Shown here: positions 38,446 through 46,367 of the stretch, piece after piece
Layout: each line of letters begins with the position of its first letter
Numbering within the stretch: the stretch's first letter is position 1
From: Spartobacteria bacterium UBA695
Lineage (GTDB): Bacteria > Verrucomicrobiota > Verrucomicrobiia > Chthoniobacterales > Chthoniobacteraceae
Length of the DNA: 64,000 nt
Direction: 5' to 3'
Assembly (NCBI GenBank): GCA_002298145.1
Contig: DBMP01000013.1
Location: 186,001-250,000, forward strand
Notes under the pieces: model-generated
The model's database searches: none
Seen by the model: the letters and a program-made list of their open reading frames with translations, nothing else
What the model was told of the DNA's origin: nothing
Position numbers and translations under genes: made by a program

Positions 38446-39142
38446 TGCCGTGCGCCTGAGCCAGCAGGGAGTCTGTTAGCACGTCATCCGGCGTGCCCGC
38501 GGCGATGATCTCCCCCTCGTGCATCACGAGCACCCGGCCGCAGAAACGCGCGGCCATACCGAGATCGTGCAGCACGACCAGCACGCCCCGGCTTTCGGAG
38601 GCGAGCTGCCGGAGCATCTCCATGAGCTGGAGCTGGTGGTAGGGATCGAGCCCGGCGGCCGGTTCGTCGATCAAGAGCAGCGCGGGGTCGCCCGCCAGGG
38701 CCCGGGCCAGCATGACGCGCGCCCGTTCGCCGCCGGAGAGCTCGGTGACCACGCGGTCGCGCAAATGGAGGGCGTCCACGGCGTCGAGGGCTTTGGAGAT
38801 CTGCGCGCGGTCCAGCTCCCGAGAGCCGCCCCGGAAGGGGAGCCGCCCCAGGGCCACGACGCGGTCGGCGGTCAGCGGCCACTGGCATTCCGCCGCCTGG
38901 GGCAGGTAGGCCATGGTCTGGGCTATCTGGCGCGGAGTGTGGGCGTCGAGGGGCTTGCCGGAGAGGAGCAGGCGGCCCGACTCCAGCGGGATCAGCCCCG
39001 CCAGCGCGCGCAGCAGCGTCGATTTGCCCGAACCATTCGCGCCAATCAGGCCGACGACTTCGCCCCGGCCCAGGGTAAGCGTGGCCTCGTGGACGATGCG
39101 CCGGTGGGCGAGCGAGACGTTGAGTTGTTGGGCTTGGAGCAT
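38336..39142 (-). CDS. btuD: Cobalamin/metal-chelate ABC transporter ATP-binding protein
   Basis: A 268-residue ATPase of the BtuD/FhuC class. Walker A is GANGSGKST, the signature LSGGERARVMLARAL, Walker B LLLIDEPAAGLD, and the H-loop VLHDLGM. The 25-residue C-terminal tail ([22 protein letters not shown]) is unusual and overlaps the convergent glycosidase-like gene. It is 1 bp downstream of the permease gene. The cobalamin riboswitch before btuB at the head of the locus makes vitamin B12 the likely cargo. Confidence 0.9.
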   Translation of the reverse strand: MLQAQQLNVSLAHRRIVHEATLTLGRGEVVGLIGANGSGKSTLLRALAGLIPLESGRLLLSGKPLDAHTPRQIAQTMAYLPQAAECQWPLTADRVVALGRLPFRGGSRELDRAQISKALDAVDALHLRDRVVTELSGGERARVMLARALAGDPALLLIDEPAAGLDPYHQLQLMEMLRQLASESRGVLVVLHDLGMAARFCGRVLVMHEGEIIAAGTPDDVLTDSLLAQAHGITAFRSRCRQSPVLVPWGRIGTPQAQPVPPVAAAPR

Positions 39143-39143
39143 T

Positions 39144-40139
39144 TTAGAAAAGGCTGCGACGGGTGCGGATCAAGAGCAAGATGAAAACGGGTGCGCCGAC
39201 GAGCGCCGTTACCACGCCCACTTTAAGCTCCTGACCCGTGGGCACGAGGCGCACGATCAGGTCGGCCCAGAGGAGCAGGAGCGCCCCGCCGAGCGTGCTC
39301 ACGGGGAGTAGGTGCCCGGGGTCGCCTTTGACAAACTGACGCAGCAAGTGCGGCACCATCAGGCCCACGAAGCCGATGCAGCCAGTGACCGAAACTGCCG
39401 CGCCCACCGCCAGCGAGGCCCCTGCGATGACGCGCAGGCGCACCCGCTCGGTGCGGAAGCCGAGGCTGCGGGCGGTGTCCTCGCCAAGGCTCAGGGCCCG
39501 CAGGGCGTTGCCGCAGCCGAGCATCATGGCGGAGCCGACGACGATGAGCGGAAAGGCCAGGCCCACGTGGGTCAGGCTGCGGTTGGCCAGCGACCCAAGG
39601 AGCCAGAATACGATCTCCATGCCCGCGTAGGGGTTTGGGGAGAAATTAAGCACCAGCGAGGTAAAGGCCCCGCAGACGGAGGTGACGGCCACGCCCGCGA
39701 GGATCAGGTTCTGGATCGAGCCATTACGCCCCGCCAGCGTGCAGACCAGCAGCACGGCGGCGAACGCCCCGACGATTCCCCCGAGCGGCATGGCGTAGGA
39801 GATCACCCCGCCGAGCCCGCAATAAAACGCGGCTACGGCCCCGAGGCCCGCTCCTGCCGAAACGCCGAGCAGGCCCGGCTCGACGAGCGGATTGCGCAAG
39901 AGCCCCTGCATCGTCGCCCCGGCCAGGCCCAGGCTGCCGCCCACCAGCAGCGCCAGGAGCAGGCGCGGTAGGCGGATTTCCCAGAGCACCATGCGGATGA
40001 GCGGATCGCCCTGGCCGAGCGCCGCTTCCCAGAGCTGGCGCGGGGGGATCGCCGCGTTGCCTACGCAGAGCGAGTAAAAGGAGGAGATGAGAAGGAGCAG
40101 GCCCAATACGGTCGTCAGCCCCAGGCGGGATCGGTTCAT
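39144..40139 (-). CDS. btuC: Cobalamin ABC transporter permease (FecCD/BtuC family)
   Basis: A 331-residue inner-membrane permease with about ten helices. GGSLGLAGATMQGLLRNPLVEPGLLGVSAGA (seen as GLAGATMQGLLRNPLVEP and LLGVSAGA) and GCIGFVGLMVPHLLR are the FecCD hallmarks. Its start overlaps the end of the substrate-binding protein gene by 4 bp (ATGA), and it ends 1 bp before btuD, so the three are tightly coupled. Confidence 0.93.
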   Translation of the reverse strand: MNRSRLGLTTVLGLLLLISSFYSLCVGNAAIPPRQLWEAALGQGDPLIRMVLWEIRLPRLLLALLVGGSLGLAGATMQGLLRNPLVEPGLLGVSAGAGLGAVAAFYCGLGGVISYAMPLGGIVGAFAAVLLVCTLAGRNGSIQNLILAGVAVTSVCGAFTSLVLNFSPNPYAGMEIVFWLLGSLANRSLTHVGLAFPLIVVGSAMMLGCGNALRALSLGEDTARSLGFRTERVRLRVIAGASLAVGAAVSVTGCIGFVGLMVPHLLRQFVKGDPGHLLPVSTLGGALLLLWADLIVRLVPTGQELKVGVVTALVGAPVFILLLIRTRRSLF

Positions 40140-41014
40140 TGCGGTAAATATTGCTGGAGCTTCTCGGCCAATTCAAGGTTGGCCGGGTCGGGCGAGGCGA
40201 GGTGGACAAACGAGACGGAGGTGACCTGGGCGCCCAGCTTGGTAAAGAGGAGTTGCACGGGGAAGTTCTGCGTCTGCGCGGGCCGGGCCTCGCGGTAGCG
40301 GGTGAGGATCAGGAGCTGGGGCCGGGCCATGAGGACGGCTTCGAGCGGGGCCGAGGCGCCCACGCCGGGGCTAAAGCGGCTCCCGAGGTTGCGAAAGCCC
40401 GCCGCTTCGAGCAGCGCGTTGGAGAAGGTCTTGGCCCCGGGGGTGAAGCCGTCCTGGAAATAGAACATCGCCGCCGGGCGCTTCTCGGGCGGGGGCCGCC
40501 GGGCCAGGAGGCGCTCCAGCCGGGCGTCCATCTGGGCGATGAGCGCCTCCGCACGGGCTTGCGCGCCGAGGTCTGCGCCGGTCTGGCGGATGAGGGCGCG
40601 CAGTTCGTCAAAATCATTGGGAATGCCCAGCTCGATGACGCGCACGCCGCGTTCTTTAAGAGCAAGGGCCGCCGCTTTCATGCTGTAGGCGGCCATGAGG
40701 ACGACGTCGGGGCGCAGCATGGCAAGCTCTTCAGCTCCGCCGCTGGTGAGCGGGATGCCCCGGGCCTGTTCGGCGTGGACGGAGATGTCCGGATCGGTGG
40801 CGAGGTGGCTCAAGGCCACGATTTGCTCACGGGGAACGAGCTCCAGCAGCAACTGATCGCCCTGGACGCAGAGGGAGGCGAATTTCAGCGGTTTCTGTGC
40901 GGCTGATTGGGAGGCTGCTTCATCGGCTCCGAGCGAGCCAAACGCGAAAACGAGCCCAAGCGCCGCCACGACCGCCAGCAAGGGCGGGTGGAAAGAGCGG
41001 CGCGGTAAATTCAT
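40136..41014 (-). CDS. btuF: Cobalamin ABC transporter substrate-binding protein
   Basis: A 292-residue periplasmic protein of the BtuF/FecB helical-backbone type. A signal sequence (LAVVAALGLVFAFGSLGADEA) precedes SLCVQGDQLLLELVPREQIVAL, LRPDVVLMAAYS and GVRVIELGIPNDFDEL, as in BtuF. The C-terminal half ends SPDPANLELAEKLQQYL. It lies 132 bp after btuB, with a strong hairpin (41055-41090) between, and overlaps btuC by 4 bp. Confidence 0.9.
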   Translation of the reverse strand: MNLPRRSFHPPLLAVVAALGLVFAFGSLGADEAASQSAAQKPLKFASLCVQGDQLLLELVPREQIVALSHLATDPDISVHAEQARGIPLTSGGAEELAMLRPDVVLMAAYSMKAAALALKERGVRVIELGIPNDFDELRALIRQTGADLGAQARAEALIAQMDARLERLLARRPPPEKRPAAMFYFQDGFTPGAKTFSNALLEAAGFRNLGSRFSPGVGASAPLEAVLMARPQLLILTRYREARPAQTQNFPVQLLFTKLGAQVTSVSFVHLASPDPANLELAEKLQQYLPQ

Positions 41015-41054
41015 GGGAACCTGTAATAGTTTTGTGAAAAGAGCCGTTTGTAAA

Positions 41055-41090
41055 GCCTCGTTCCCAGCCGGTTAAATCCGGGAACGAGGC
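41055..41090. terminator. Hairpin between btuB and btuF
   Basis: GCCTCGTTCCC and GGGAACGAGGC form a perfect 11-bp stem with a 14-base loop. On the btu strand the following bases are TTTACAAACGG, a weak T tail, so it may only partly stop transcription and lower btuFCD expression relative to btuB. The arms share CGTTCCC with the composite palindrome at 27.5 kb. Confidence 0.6.
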
Positions 41091-41146
41091 GTTTTTAAAA
41101 GGACGGCTTGGGCTCCACCCCAAAACCGCCTTCCATGAAGAACCGG

Positions 41147-43087
41147 CTAGAAGGTCACTTGCAGGCCTCCGTAGTAGGTGCGCCCGAGGGCCGGGTAGCC
41201 GAGCACCGGCTGGTAATCCTGGTTGGCCAGGTTTTCAACGCGCGCCGTGAAGGCGAGGTGATCGTTGAACTGGTATTTGGCGTAGGCCCGAAGAACGGTG
41301 TAGTCGGGCGCATGGACGACTTTGCTGTAGGTTGGCGAGGCGAAGTTCCAGTCGCTGTCCTGCCGGTCGGCGTAGATCTGCGCGCCGCCGCCGAGGGTTA
41401 GTTTTCCCTTCGGCAGCGCGAACGTGTAGTTCGTATCCAGTGTGATCATGTGGCGCGGAATGCGCGGGCTGCGCGTGATGCCGGCGTCAGAGGTTTGTGT
41501 GCTATCGGTGTAGGTGTAGGCCGCCATGGCGTTCCATCCTTCGGCTAGCTTGACCTTGGCGGAAACCTCGACACCTTGGGTTTCGCGCGAATTGTGGTTG
41601 ATGTAATACCAGGTGTAGCTGGTCGGGTAGACGGCATCGATGACGTTGTGCGTGTTGGTGTGGAAGAAGGTCGCCCCGAGGGTCAGGTAGTCATGGAAAA
41701 GGTACTGATCCGCCCCGACGTTCCAGTTGCGCGAGCGCTCGGGGGCGAGACTGGCGACATTCATGGTTCGGTTGGTAAGGATGTTGTAGAAGCCCGGTTC
41801 CTTGAACGAGGTGCCGTAGCTGGCGCGCAGCTTGGTGTGGGTCGGCTCGAAGAAGTAGGCTAGGCCGCTCCGGTAGGTCCAGGCGTCGCCAGCCAGTTCA
41901 AAGTGGTCGTAGCGGCCACCGGCGGTGAGCGTCAGATTTTTGACGATCTCCCACTGGTCCTGGAGGTAAACGGCCTCCCGGGTTTCGGACTCGTAGGAGG
42001 CAGAGTAAGCCTCCTCGTGCCCGGTCTCGTCATTCGCTGTGAACCCCGCGACTAGTTTGTTGGCGTCGGTGATTTGGAAGGTGTTTTGCCAATCGAGGCT
42101 GTAGAGGGCGGATTCGTAGGAGTTCCGGTACGCCCAGAGAGGGTCATCGTAAACGTAACGCTCCTGGTAGGTGCCGAGGGTCAGTTTGGATTCCCAGAAG
42201 TCGGTCGCCTTCAAGTCGATGTAGCTCGAAACCACCGTGGTGTTGACCTCGACTCGGGCGGTCGGGTCGTTGGTGTAGATGTCGCCCGGTTCGTGGTATT
42301 CGCCGGACTGGGTGCGCACGGTAGCGCCGATGGTCAGCTTGTCGGAAACGGTGTAATCGAGCCGCGCGGAGGCGTGGTCAACGTGCAGGTCGTTGTTGAC
42401 CCGCTCGTTCTGCGAGTCTTCGTGGCCATAGTTGAAGGAGTAATCGAGGCGGCCGAGGCTGCCCGCGCTGGTGATGCCTTCGCGGAAGGAGTCGTGGCTG
42501 CCTCCTTCGAAGTAAACCATGCTTGTGGGGGTGCCGCTGCCGCGCCGGGTCTGGAGGGAGACGACGCCGCCGATAGCCTCCGAACCGTAGAGCGCGCTGC
42601 CCGCACCGCGAAGGATTTCGATGTCGTCGAGATTGACGCTGGAGGAGAGGTCAAGGAAGGGGGAGCCGCCATGGTCCAGCATTGCGGTGGAGGCCTTGAC
42701 GCCGTCTACCAGGAGCAGCGTATCCACGGGGCGACTGCCCCAGATGGAGACCGAGGACATGCCGCCGGGAACGCCGCTGGAGTAGGCATCGACGCCGGGC
42801 GAAAGCGCGACGGCTTGCACGGCGGTGGTGATCTGCGAGGTCTGAATTTCCTCGCCGGTGATCTTGGTGTAAGGGCTGGTGACGTGCGCCGCGGTTTCGT
42901 CGGTGCGCGTGGCGGTGACGACGACTTCGTCGAGCAGCGTGGAGCGGCTGGTGCCGGAGGTGGCGGCGGTGCCGGATGCGGCGGGAGCTGCGGTCTGGGC
43001 CAGCGCCGGGGAGGCGAGGCATACGGCGGCCAGCCACGGCAGAAGCGACGTGGAGAGGACCGTTTTACGGGCGGTTTTGCGGGTCAT
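41147..43087 (-). CDS. btuB: TonB-dependent outer-membrane cobalamin receptor (BtuB-like)
   Basis: An outer-membrane receptor of 646 residues from the ATG at 43087, whose signal peptide ends ASPALAQ; the frame is open to 43201 but that part is untranslated leader. A TonB-box-like LDEVVVTATR is followed by the plug domain (VSIWGSRPVDTLLLVDGVKA, IEILRGAGSALYGSEAIGGVV) and the 22-strand barrel ending in YYGGLQVTF with terminal Phe. The cobalamin riboswitch upstream gives the substrate: binding of cobalamin should switch expression off. It is the first gene of the btuB-F-C-D locus. Confidence 0.93.
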   Translation of the reverse strand: MTRKTARKTVLSTSLLPWLAAVCLASPALAQTAAPAASGTAATSGTSRSTLLDEVVVTATRTDETAAHVTSPYTKITGEEIQTSQITTAVQAVALSPGVDAYSSGVPGGMSSVSIWGSRPVDTLLLVDGVKASTAMLDHGGSPFLDLSSSVNLDDIEILRGAGSALYGSEAIGGVVSLQTRRGSGTPTSMVYFEGGSHDSFREGITSAGSLGRLDYSFNYGHEDSQNERVNNDLHVDHASARLDYTVSDKLTIGATVRTQSGEYHEPGDIYTNDPTARVEVNTTVVSSYIDLKATDFWESKLTLGTYQERYVYDDPLWAYRNSYESALYSLDWQNTFQITDANKLVAGFTANDETGHEEAYSASYESETREAVYLQDQWEIVKNLTLTAGGRYDHFELAGDAWTYRSGLAYFFEPTHTKLRASYGTSFKEPGFYNILTNRTMNVASLAPERSRNWNVGADQYLFHDYLTLGATFFHTNTHNVIDAVYPTSYTWYYINHNSRETQGVEVSAKVKLAEGWNAMAAYTYTDSTQTSDAGITRSPRIPRHMITLDTNYTFALPKGKLTLGGGAQIYADRQDSDWNFASPTYSKVVHAPDYTVLRAYAKYQFNDHLAFTARVENLANQDYQPVLGYPALGRTYYGGLQVTF

Positions 43088-43329
43088 GTTGTTGGTTGTT
43101 TTTAGGTTTTCCTTGCGTGCTGAGGGAACCCTCCGGGTGGCGTGAAAAAGGCCTAAAAAAACCCCCACGCCCCGAAGAGGGCGCAGAGGCAAAACGTCCA
43201 ACAGTGAACCTGCCGGGAAATGCTTCCTTTTCCCTCATCCTGTCTACGGCGAGACAGAAGCCGCGCACGGGAGAGGGCTGATTCATTTTTTTGTTGATGA
43301 AAAAACCTTCCCCTGAAGCGGCCTGATGA
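43088..43329 (-). other. Untranslated leader between riboswitch and btuB
   Basis: About 240 bp without a supported gene. It holds a pyrimidine-rich segment (GATGAAAAAACCTTCCCC on the plus strand) but no clear terminator hairpin with T-run next to the riboswitch, so I cannot say whether control is by transcription or translation. Confidence 0.5.
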
Positions 43330-43515
43330 GCACGAAAAAGCAGGTCTTCTGGCTCCGGGATCGTCCTACTTTGCTTCTCCTTTCCGTTAAGCTTTCGCTT
43401 GGACAGTGGATTCGCCTCCTTTTTTAGAAGGCGTGAAGCTTTCGTCACCCGTTACAGCGGCGCTACCGCATGGGCATTTCACCCATTTCCCTATTCTCCC
43501 CTTTCGGGGCACTTT
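43330..43515 (-). promoter_or_regulatory. Cobalamin riboswitch
   Basis: On the minus strand the element reads GTGCCCCGAAAGGGGAGAA, then GGGAAATGGGTGAAATGCC, CATGCGGTAGCGCCGCTGTAA and CGGGTGACGAAAGC, the classic B12 riboswitch core. CCACTGT near 43403-43409 is the B12 box, and GGAGCCAGAAGACCTGC near the 3' end is the conserved closing segment. It lies about 240 bp before btuB and should repress the uptake locus when adenosyl- or methylcobalamin is plentiful. Confidence 0.93.
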
Positions 43516-43688
43516 TTCGCGTTAATCAAGACTTCTGGACCAGAGGACCGTTGCCTCCCGCGTCAAAACGCAAGAGACGGCCCACGGCTTTCAAAGAACT
43601 GCCCTCATGGTTTCCCGGATGGGGCTCTTGTGTCAAGCCGAAGAAAAAACGGCCTGGATCACCCATAGGCAACCCAGGCCGAAAATCC

Positions 43689-43717
43689 TTTGCGCTTTTT
43701 GCGCCTTTTTGCGGCTA
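43689..43717. repeat. Single arm of the GCGCCTTTTTGCG repeat family
   Basis: TTTGCGCTTTTTGCGCC followed by TTTTTGCGGCTA matches the right arm of the long palindrome at 45360-45388. It sits just after the asd stop codon. The matching left arm is missing here, so it may be a decayed copy. Confidence 0.6.
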
Positions 43718-43722
43718 AATCT

Positions 43723-44727
43723 TTAGCAGATGAGCTTTTCGGCGATCTGCACCGCGTTGAGCGCCGCCCCCTTGAGGAGCTGGTCGCCCGCGACCCAGAA
43801 GGCGAGGCCGTTCTCCAGGGCACAGTCGAGCCGGATGCGGCCCACCTGGCAGTCGTCCGTCTCGGCGCAGTTGAGCGGCAGCGGGTACTCGTTCTTGGCC
43901 GGGTCGTCCACGAGCTTGAGCCCCGGGACCCCCGTGAGGACCTTACGGGCCTCTTCCACGGAGACGGGCCGCTCGAACTCGGCGTTGACCGAGATGGAGT
44001 GCGCCCGGAAGACCGGCACGCGCACGCAGGTGACCGACGCAGTGAACGCGGGCAGGTGCATGATGCGCCGGGCCTCGTTCTGCATCTTCATCTCCTCCTT
44101 CGTGTAGCCGGAATCGAGGAACACGTCCACGTGCGGCAGCACATTGAAGGCGATCTGGTGCGGGTAAACGTTCTTTTCCACCGGGCGGCCGGTGACGATG
44201 GCTTCCACCTGGGCCTTCAGCTCGGCGAGGGCCTGGGCGCCCGTGCCGGAGACGGCTTGGTAGCTGGAGGCGATCACGCGCTTGACGCCGAAGGCCTTGT
44301 GCAGCGGGTAGAGGGCCATCAGCGTAATGGCCGTGGTGCAGTTTGGGTTGGCCAGGATGCCTTTGTGCAGCTTGACGTCGTCGCCGTTGATCTCGGGCAC
44401 GACGAGGGGCACATCCGGGTTCATGCGGAATTCGGAGGAGTTATCCACCACTACCGCACCTGCCTTTACGGCGAAGGGAGCGAACTTGCGGGAAATCCCC
44501 GCGCCCGCGCTGAAGAGGGCGATATCCACCCCCTTGAACGAGTCTTCCGTCAGCTCCTCCACCGTCACGGTAGTCCCATTGAACGGAAGCGTTTTGCCCG
44601 CGGAACGGGCAGAGGCTAAGAGGACCAGCTTCCCAACGGGAAATTGGCGGCGTTCGAGGACTTTGATCATTTCCACGCCGACAGCGCCAGTGGCGCCGAC
44701 GATCGCGACGGTGTAGTTACGGTTCAT
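43723..44727 (-). CDS. asd: Aspartate-semialdehyde dehydrogenase
   Basis: This enzyme converts aspartyl phosphate to aspartate semialdehyde in the lysine, diaminopimelate, threonine and methionine pathway. It has 334 residues from the ATG at 44727 (MNRNYTVAIVGATGAVG, the NADP-binding glycine motif). NPNCTTAI supplies the catalytic Cys130, and SCVRVPVFRAHS... the second half signature with the catalytic His (read on as RAHSISVN). The frame is open to 44802, but that would overlap the divergent L,D-transpeptidase gene. It is a single-gene unit. Confidence 0.96.
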   Translation of the reverse strand: MNRNYTVAIVGATGAVGVEMIKVLERRQFPVGKLVLLASARSAGKTLPFNGTTVTVEELTEDSFKGVDIALFSAGAGISRKFAPFAVKAGAVVVDNSSEFRMNPDVPLVVPEINGDDVKLHKGILANPNCTTAITLMALYPLHKAFGVKRVIASSYQAVSGTGAQALAELKAQVEAIVTGRPVEKNVYPHQIAFNVLPHVDVFLDSGYTKEEMKMQNEARRIMHLPAFTASVTCVRVPVFRAHSISVNAEFERPVSVEEARKVLTGVPGLKLVDDPAKNEYPLPLNCAETDDCQVGRIRLDCALENGLAFWVAGDQLLKGAALNAVQIAEKLIC

Positions 44728-44762
44728 GTTTGGTGTGTTGGACTTTAACTGAAAAGTCCCCC

Positions 44763-45269
44763 ATGCTATCTTACAACTCACCCAAGATGCAATCTTTCCC
44801 ACGCAAAATCCGGGTTGATGTGGCCAATCAACAGTTGGAGGTCGCTGAATTAGCCGATGGCGGCGAGGTCATCCTGGCTCGTTTTCCGGTTTCGACCTCC
44901 CGTTTTGGCCTTGGTTCCGAGCCGGGCAGCAACCGTACGCCTCTGGGGCGTTTCGTGGTGGATGAAAAGTTCGGCGACGGCGCGGCGCTGGGGACGGTTT
45001 TCGAAAGCCGCCAACCGACGGGCGAGGTCGCCGCCTTTGAATCGCCGGAGGACCCGCGCGACCGCATCACCACGCGCATTCTCTGGCTCTCGGGCCAGGA
45101 ACCGCACAACGCCAACACCAAAGAGCGCTACGTTTACATCCACGGGACCAACCACGAGGAGTCGATCGGCGAGCCGCAAAGCCATGGCTGCGTGCGGATG
45201 CGCAATGCCGACGTGGCGCGGCTCTACGAGTTGGTGGAGCGCGGCGCGGAAGTGGTCATCGAGGCGTGA
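44763..45269 (+). CDS. L,D-transpeptidase (YkuD domain), second copy
   Basis: A YkuD-type protein of 168 residues from the ATG at 44763; an ATG at 44787 (MQSFPRKIRVDV) is an equally good start. RVDVANQQLEV, FPVSTSRFGLGSEPGSNRTPLG and the catalytic block YIHGTNHEE...SHGCVRM with nucleophile Cys are complete. Unlike the enzyme at 34115 it has no evident signal peptide, so export is unclear; related cytoplasmic-looking members exist. It is divergent from asd with a very short intergenic region and ends at the long palindrome 45275-45388. Confidence 0.9.
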   Translation: MLSYNSPKMQSFPRKIRVDVANQQLEVAELADGGEVILARFPVSTSRFGLGSEPGSNRTPLGRFVVDEKFGDGAALGTVFESRQPTGEVAAFESPEDPRDRITTRILWLSGQEPHNANTKERYVYIHGTNHEESIGEPQSHGCVRMRNADVARLYELVERGAEVVIEA

Positions 45270-45274
45270 AAAAA

Positions 45275-45388
45275 TAGCCGCAAAAAGGCGCAAGGGGGCT
45301 CAAAAACAGAACCACGGTGAAGCCTTTCTCCCAGGGCTCGGCAGTCCCGTGTCTTTTATTTTGCGCTTTTTGCGCCTTTTTGCGGCTA
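45275..45388. repeat. Long imperfect palindrome between convergent genes (repeat family copy 2)
   Basis: TAGCCGCAAAAAGGCGCAA on the left and TTGCGCCTTTTTGCGGCTA (within 45368-45388) on the right are inverted repeats around about 75 bp that contain a second unrelated stretch. It lies exactly between the L,D-transpeptidase and the flavodoxin-like gene ends, as do copies 1 and 3 at other convergent pairs. Confidence 0.75.
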
Positions 45389-45395
45389 ACTTTTT

Positions 45396-46040
45396 TCAGC
45401 TCTGGGCCAGACGCGCCCCAAGCTCGAAGGCCCGTTCGCAGTCCCGGGGAAAGACCGTTTCGCGCCGGTGGGCCTTGGCCGAAACGTCGAACATCGGGGC
45501 CACGTATTTCGCGTAGTCGTCGAACTGGGTCATGTCGTTGGCCGTGATGAATTCCGATTTCCCAAACACCCGCTCCAGGAACATCTGGTTGATGCCGAAA
45601 ATCTGCCCGTAATCCATCAGCTTCATCCGCTCCTCGTCGACCCCCATCGTGTAAATGAAGGCGGTGGAGATGGTCTTGGGGAAAAGGGTGGGGCGCTCCT
45701 TGTCGTAGACGTAGTAGGGAAAGATCAGGCGCTCAAAAAACGAGTGCGTTTCGCCGTTGATGGACCCCAGGTAGATCGGGGAGCCGATGAGAAGCACGTC
45801 GGCGTTTTTTACTTTTTCCAGCACCGGCGTCAGCTCGTCTTTCAGGCCGCATTGGCCGTAGCTGCGGCCGCCGTCGCGTTTGCACTGGAAGCAGCTCGCG
45901 CAGCCTTTGTAGGTGTAGTCGTAAAGGTGGATGATCTCCGTCTCAGCGCCCTGCGAGGCCGCCCCTTCGAGCGCTTTATTGAGCAGCGTGGCGGTGTTCC
46001 AGTTCTTCCGGGGGCTCCCGTTGAAGGCGAGGGCTTTCAT
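45396..46040 (-). CDS. Flavodoxin-family NAD(P)H-dependent oxidoreductase
   Basis: A 214-residue FMN-binding protein from the ATG at 46040 (MKALAFNGSPRKNWNTATLL, where GSPRKNWNT binds the FMN phosphate). KGCASCFQCKR is the cysteine-rich segment common in iron-sulfur or multimeric flavodoxin-like reductases, and LLIGSPIYLGSINGETHSFFERL is the second FMN loop. The substrate is unknown. The frame is open upstream to 46961, but that is antisense to the cardiolipin synthase-like gene. It starts inside the end of the 98-residue gene (ATGA overlap), so both are on one transcript. Confidence 0.9.
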   Translation of the reverse strand: MKALAFNGSPRKNWNTATLLNKALEGAASQGAETEIIHLYDYTYKGCASCFQCKRDGGRSYGQCGLKDELTPVLEKVKNADVLLIGSPIYLGSINGETHSFFERLIFPYYVYDKERPTLFPKTISTAFIYTMGVDEERMKLMDYGQIFGINQMFLERVFGKSEFITANDMTQFDDYAKYVAPMFDVSAKAHRRETVFPRDCERAFELGARLAQS

Positions 46041-46333
46041 GGTTGGTTCTCCCAGCGCTGGGCGATGTCGAGGGCGTCTTCGAGCGTTTTCTCGATTTTT
46101 TTCAGATCCCGGCGGCGGCCCTTCTGGGGGTTGACGTCGAGCATCCGCAGCAGGCCCGTGATGTCGCGCAGGTCGCGGGTCTGGGCCTCCCCGGCGGCAC
46201 CGAGGCGGGCTTCGAGTTGCTCCAAATCCGTCTCGACCGCGGCGGCGTAGCGGTCTAGGGTGGTCTTGAAAAGACGGCGCAAGGCGTCCACTTCTTCGAG
46301 CGCCGATTTGATGGGAGAGGCTGGCCTTTTCAT
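46037..46333 (-). CDS. Small hypothetical helical protein
   Basis: A 98-residue protein, highly charged and probably coiled coil (SALEEVDALRRLFKTTLDRY, DLKKIEKTLEDALDIAQRW). No family is recognised. It overlaps the flavodoxin-like gene by 4 bp and is divergent from the phospholipase D-like gene. Co-transcription suggests a partner role for the reductase, without further evidence. Confidence 0.65.
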   Translation of the reverse strand: MKRPASPIKSALEEVDALRRLFKTTLDRYAAAVETDLEQLEARLGAAGEAQTRDLRDITGLLRMLDVNPQKGRRRDLKKIEKTLEDALDIAQRWENQP

Positions 46334-46367
46334 ATATAATCCGTGCCGTCAAAACGGCGTGGGTTAA

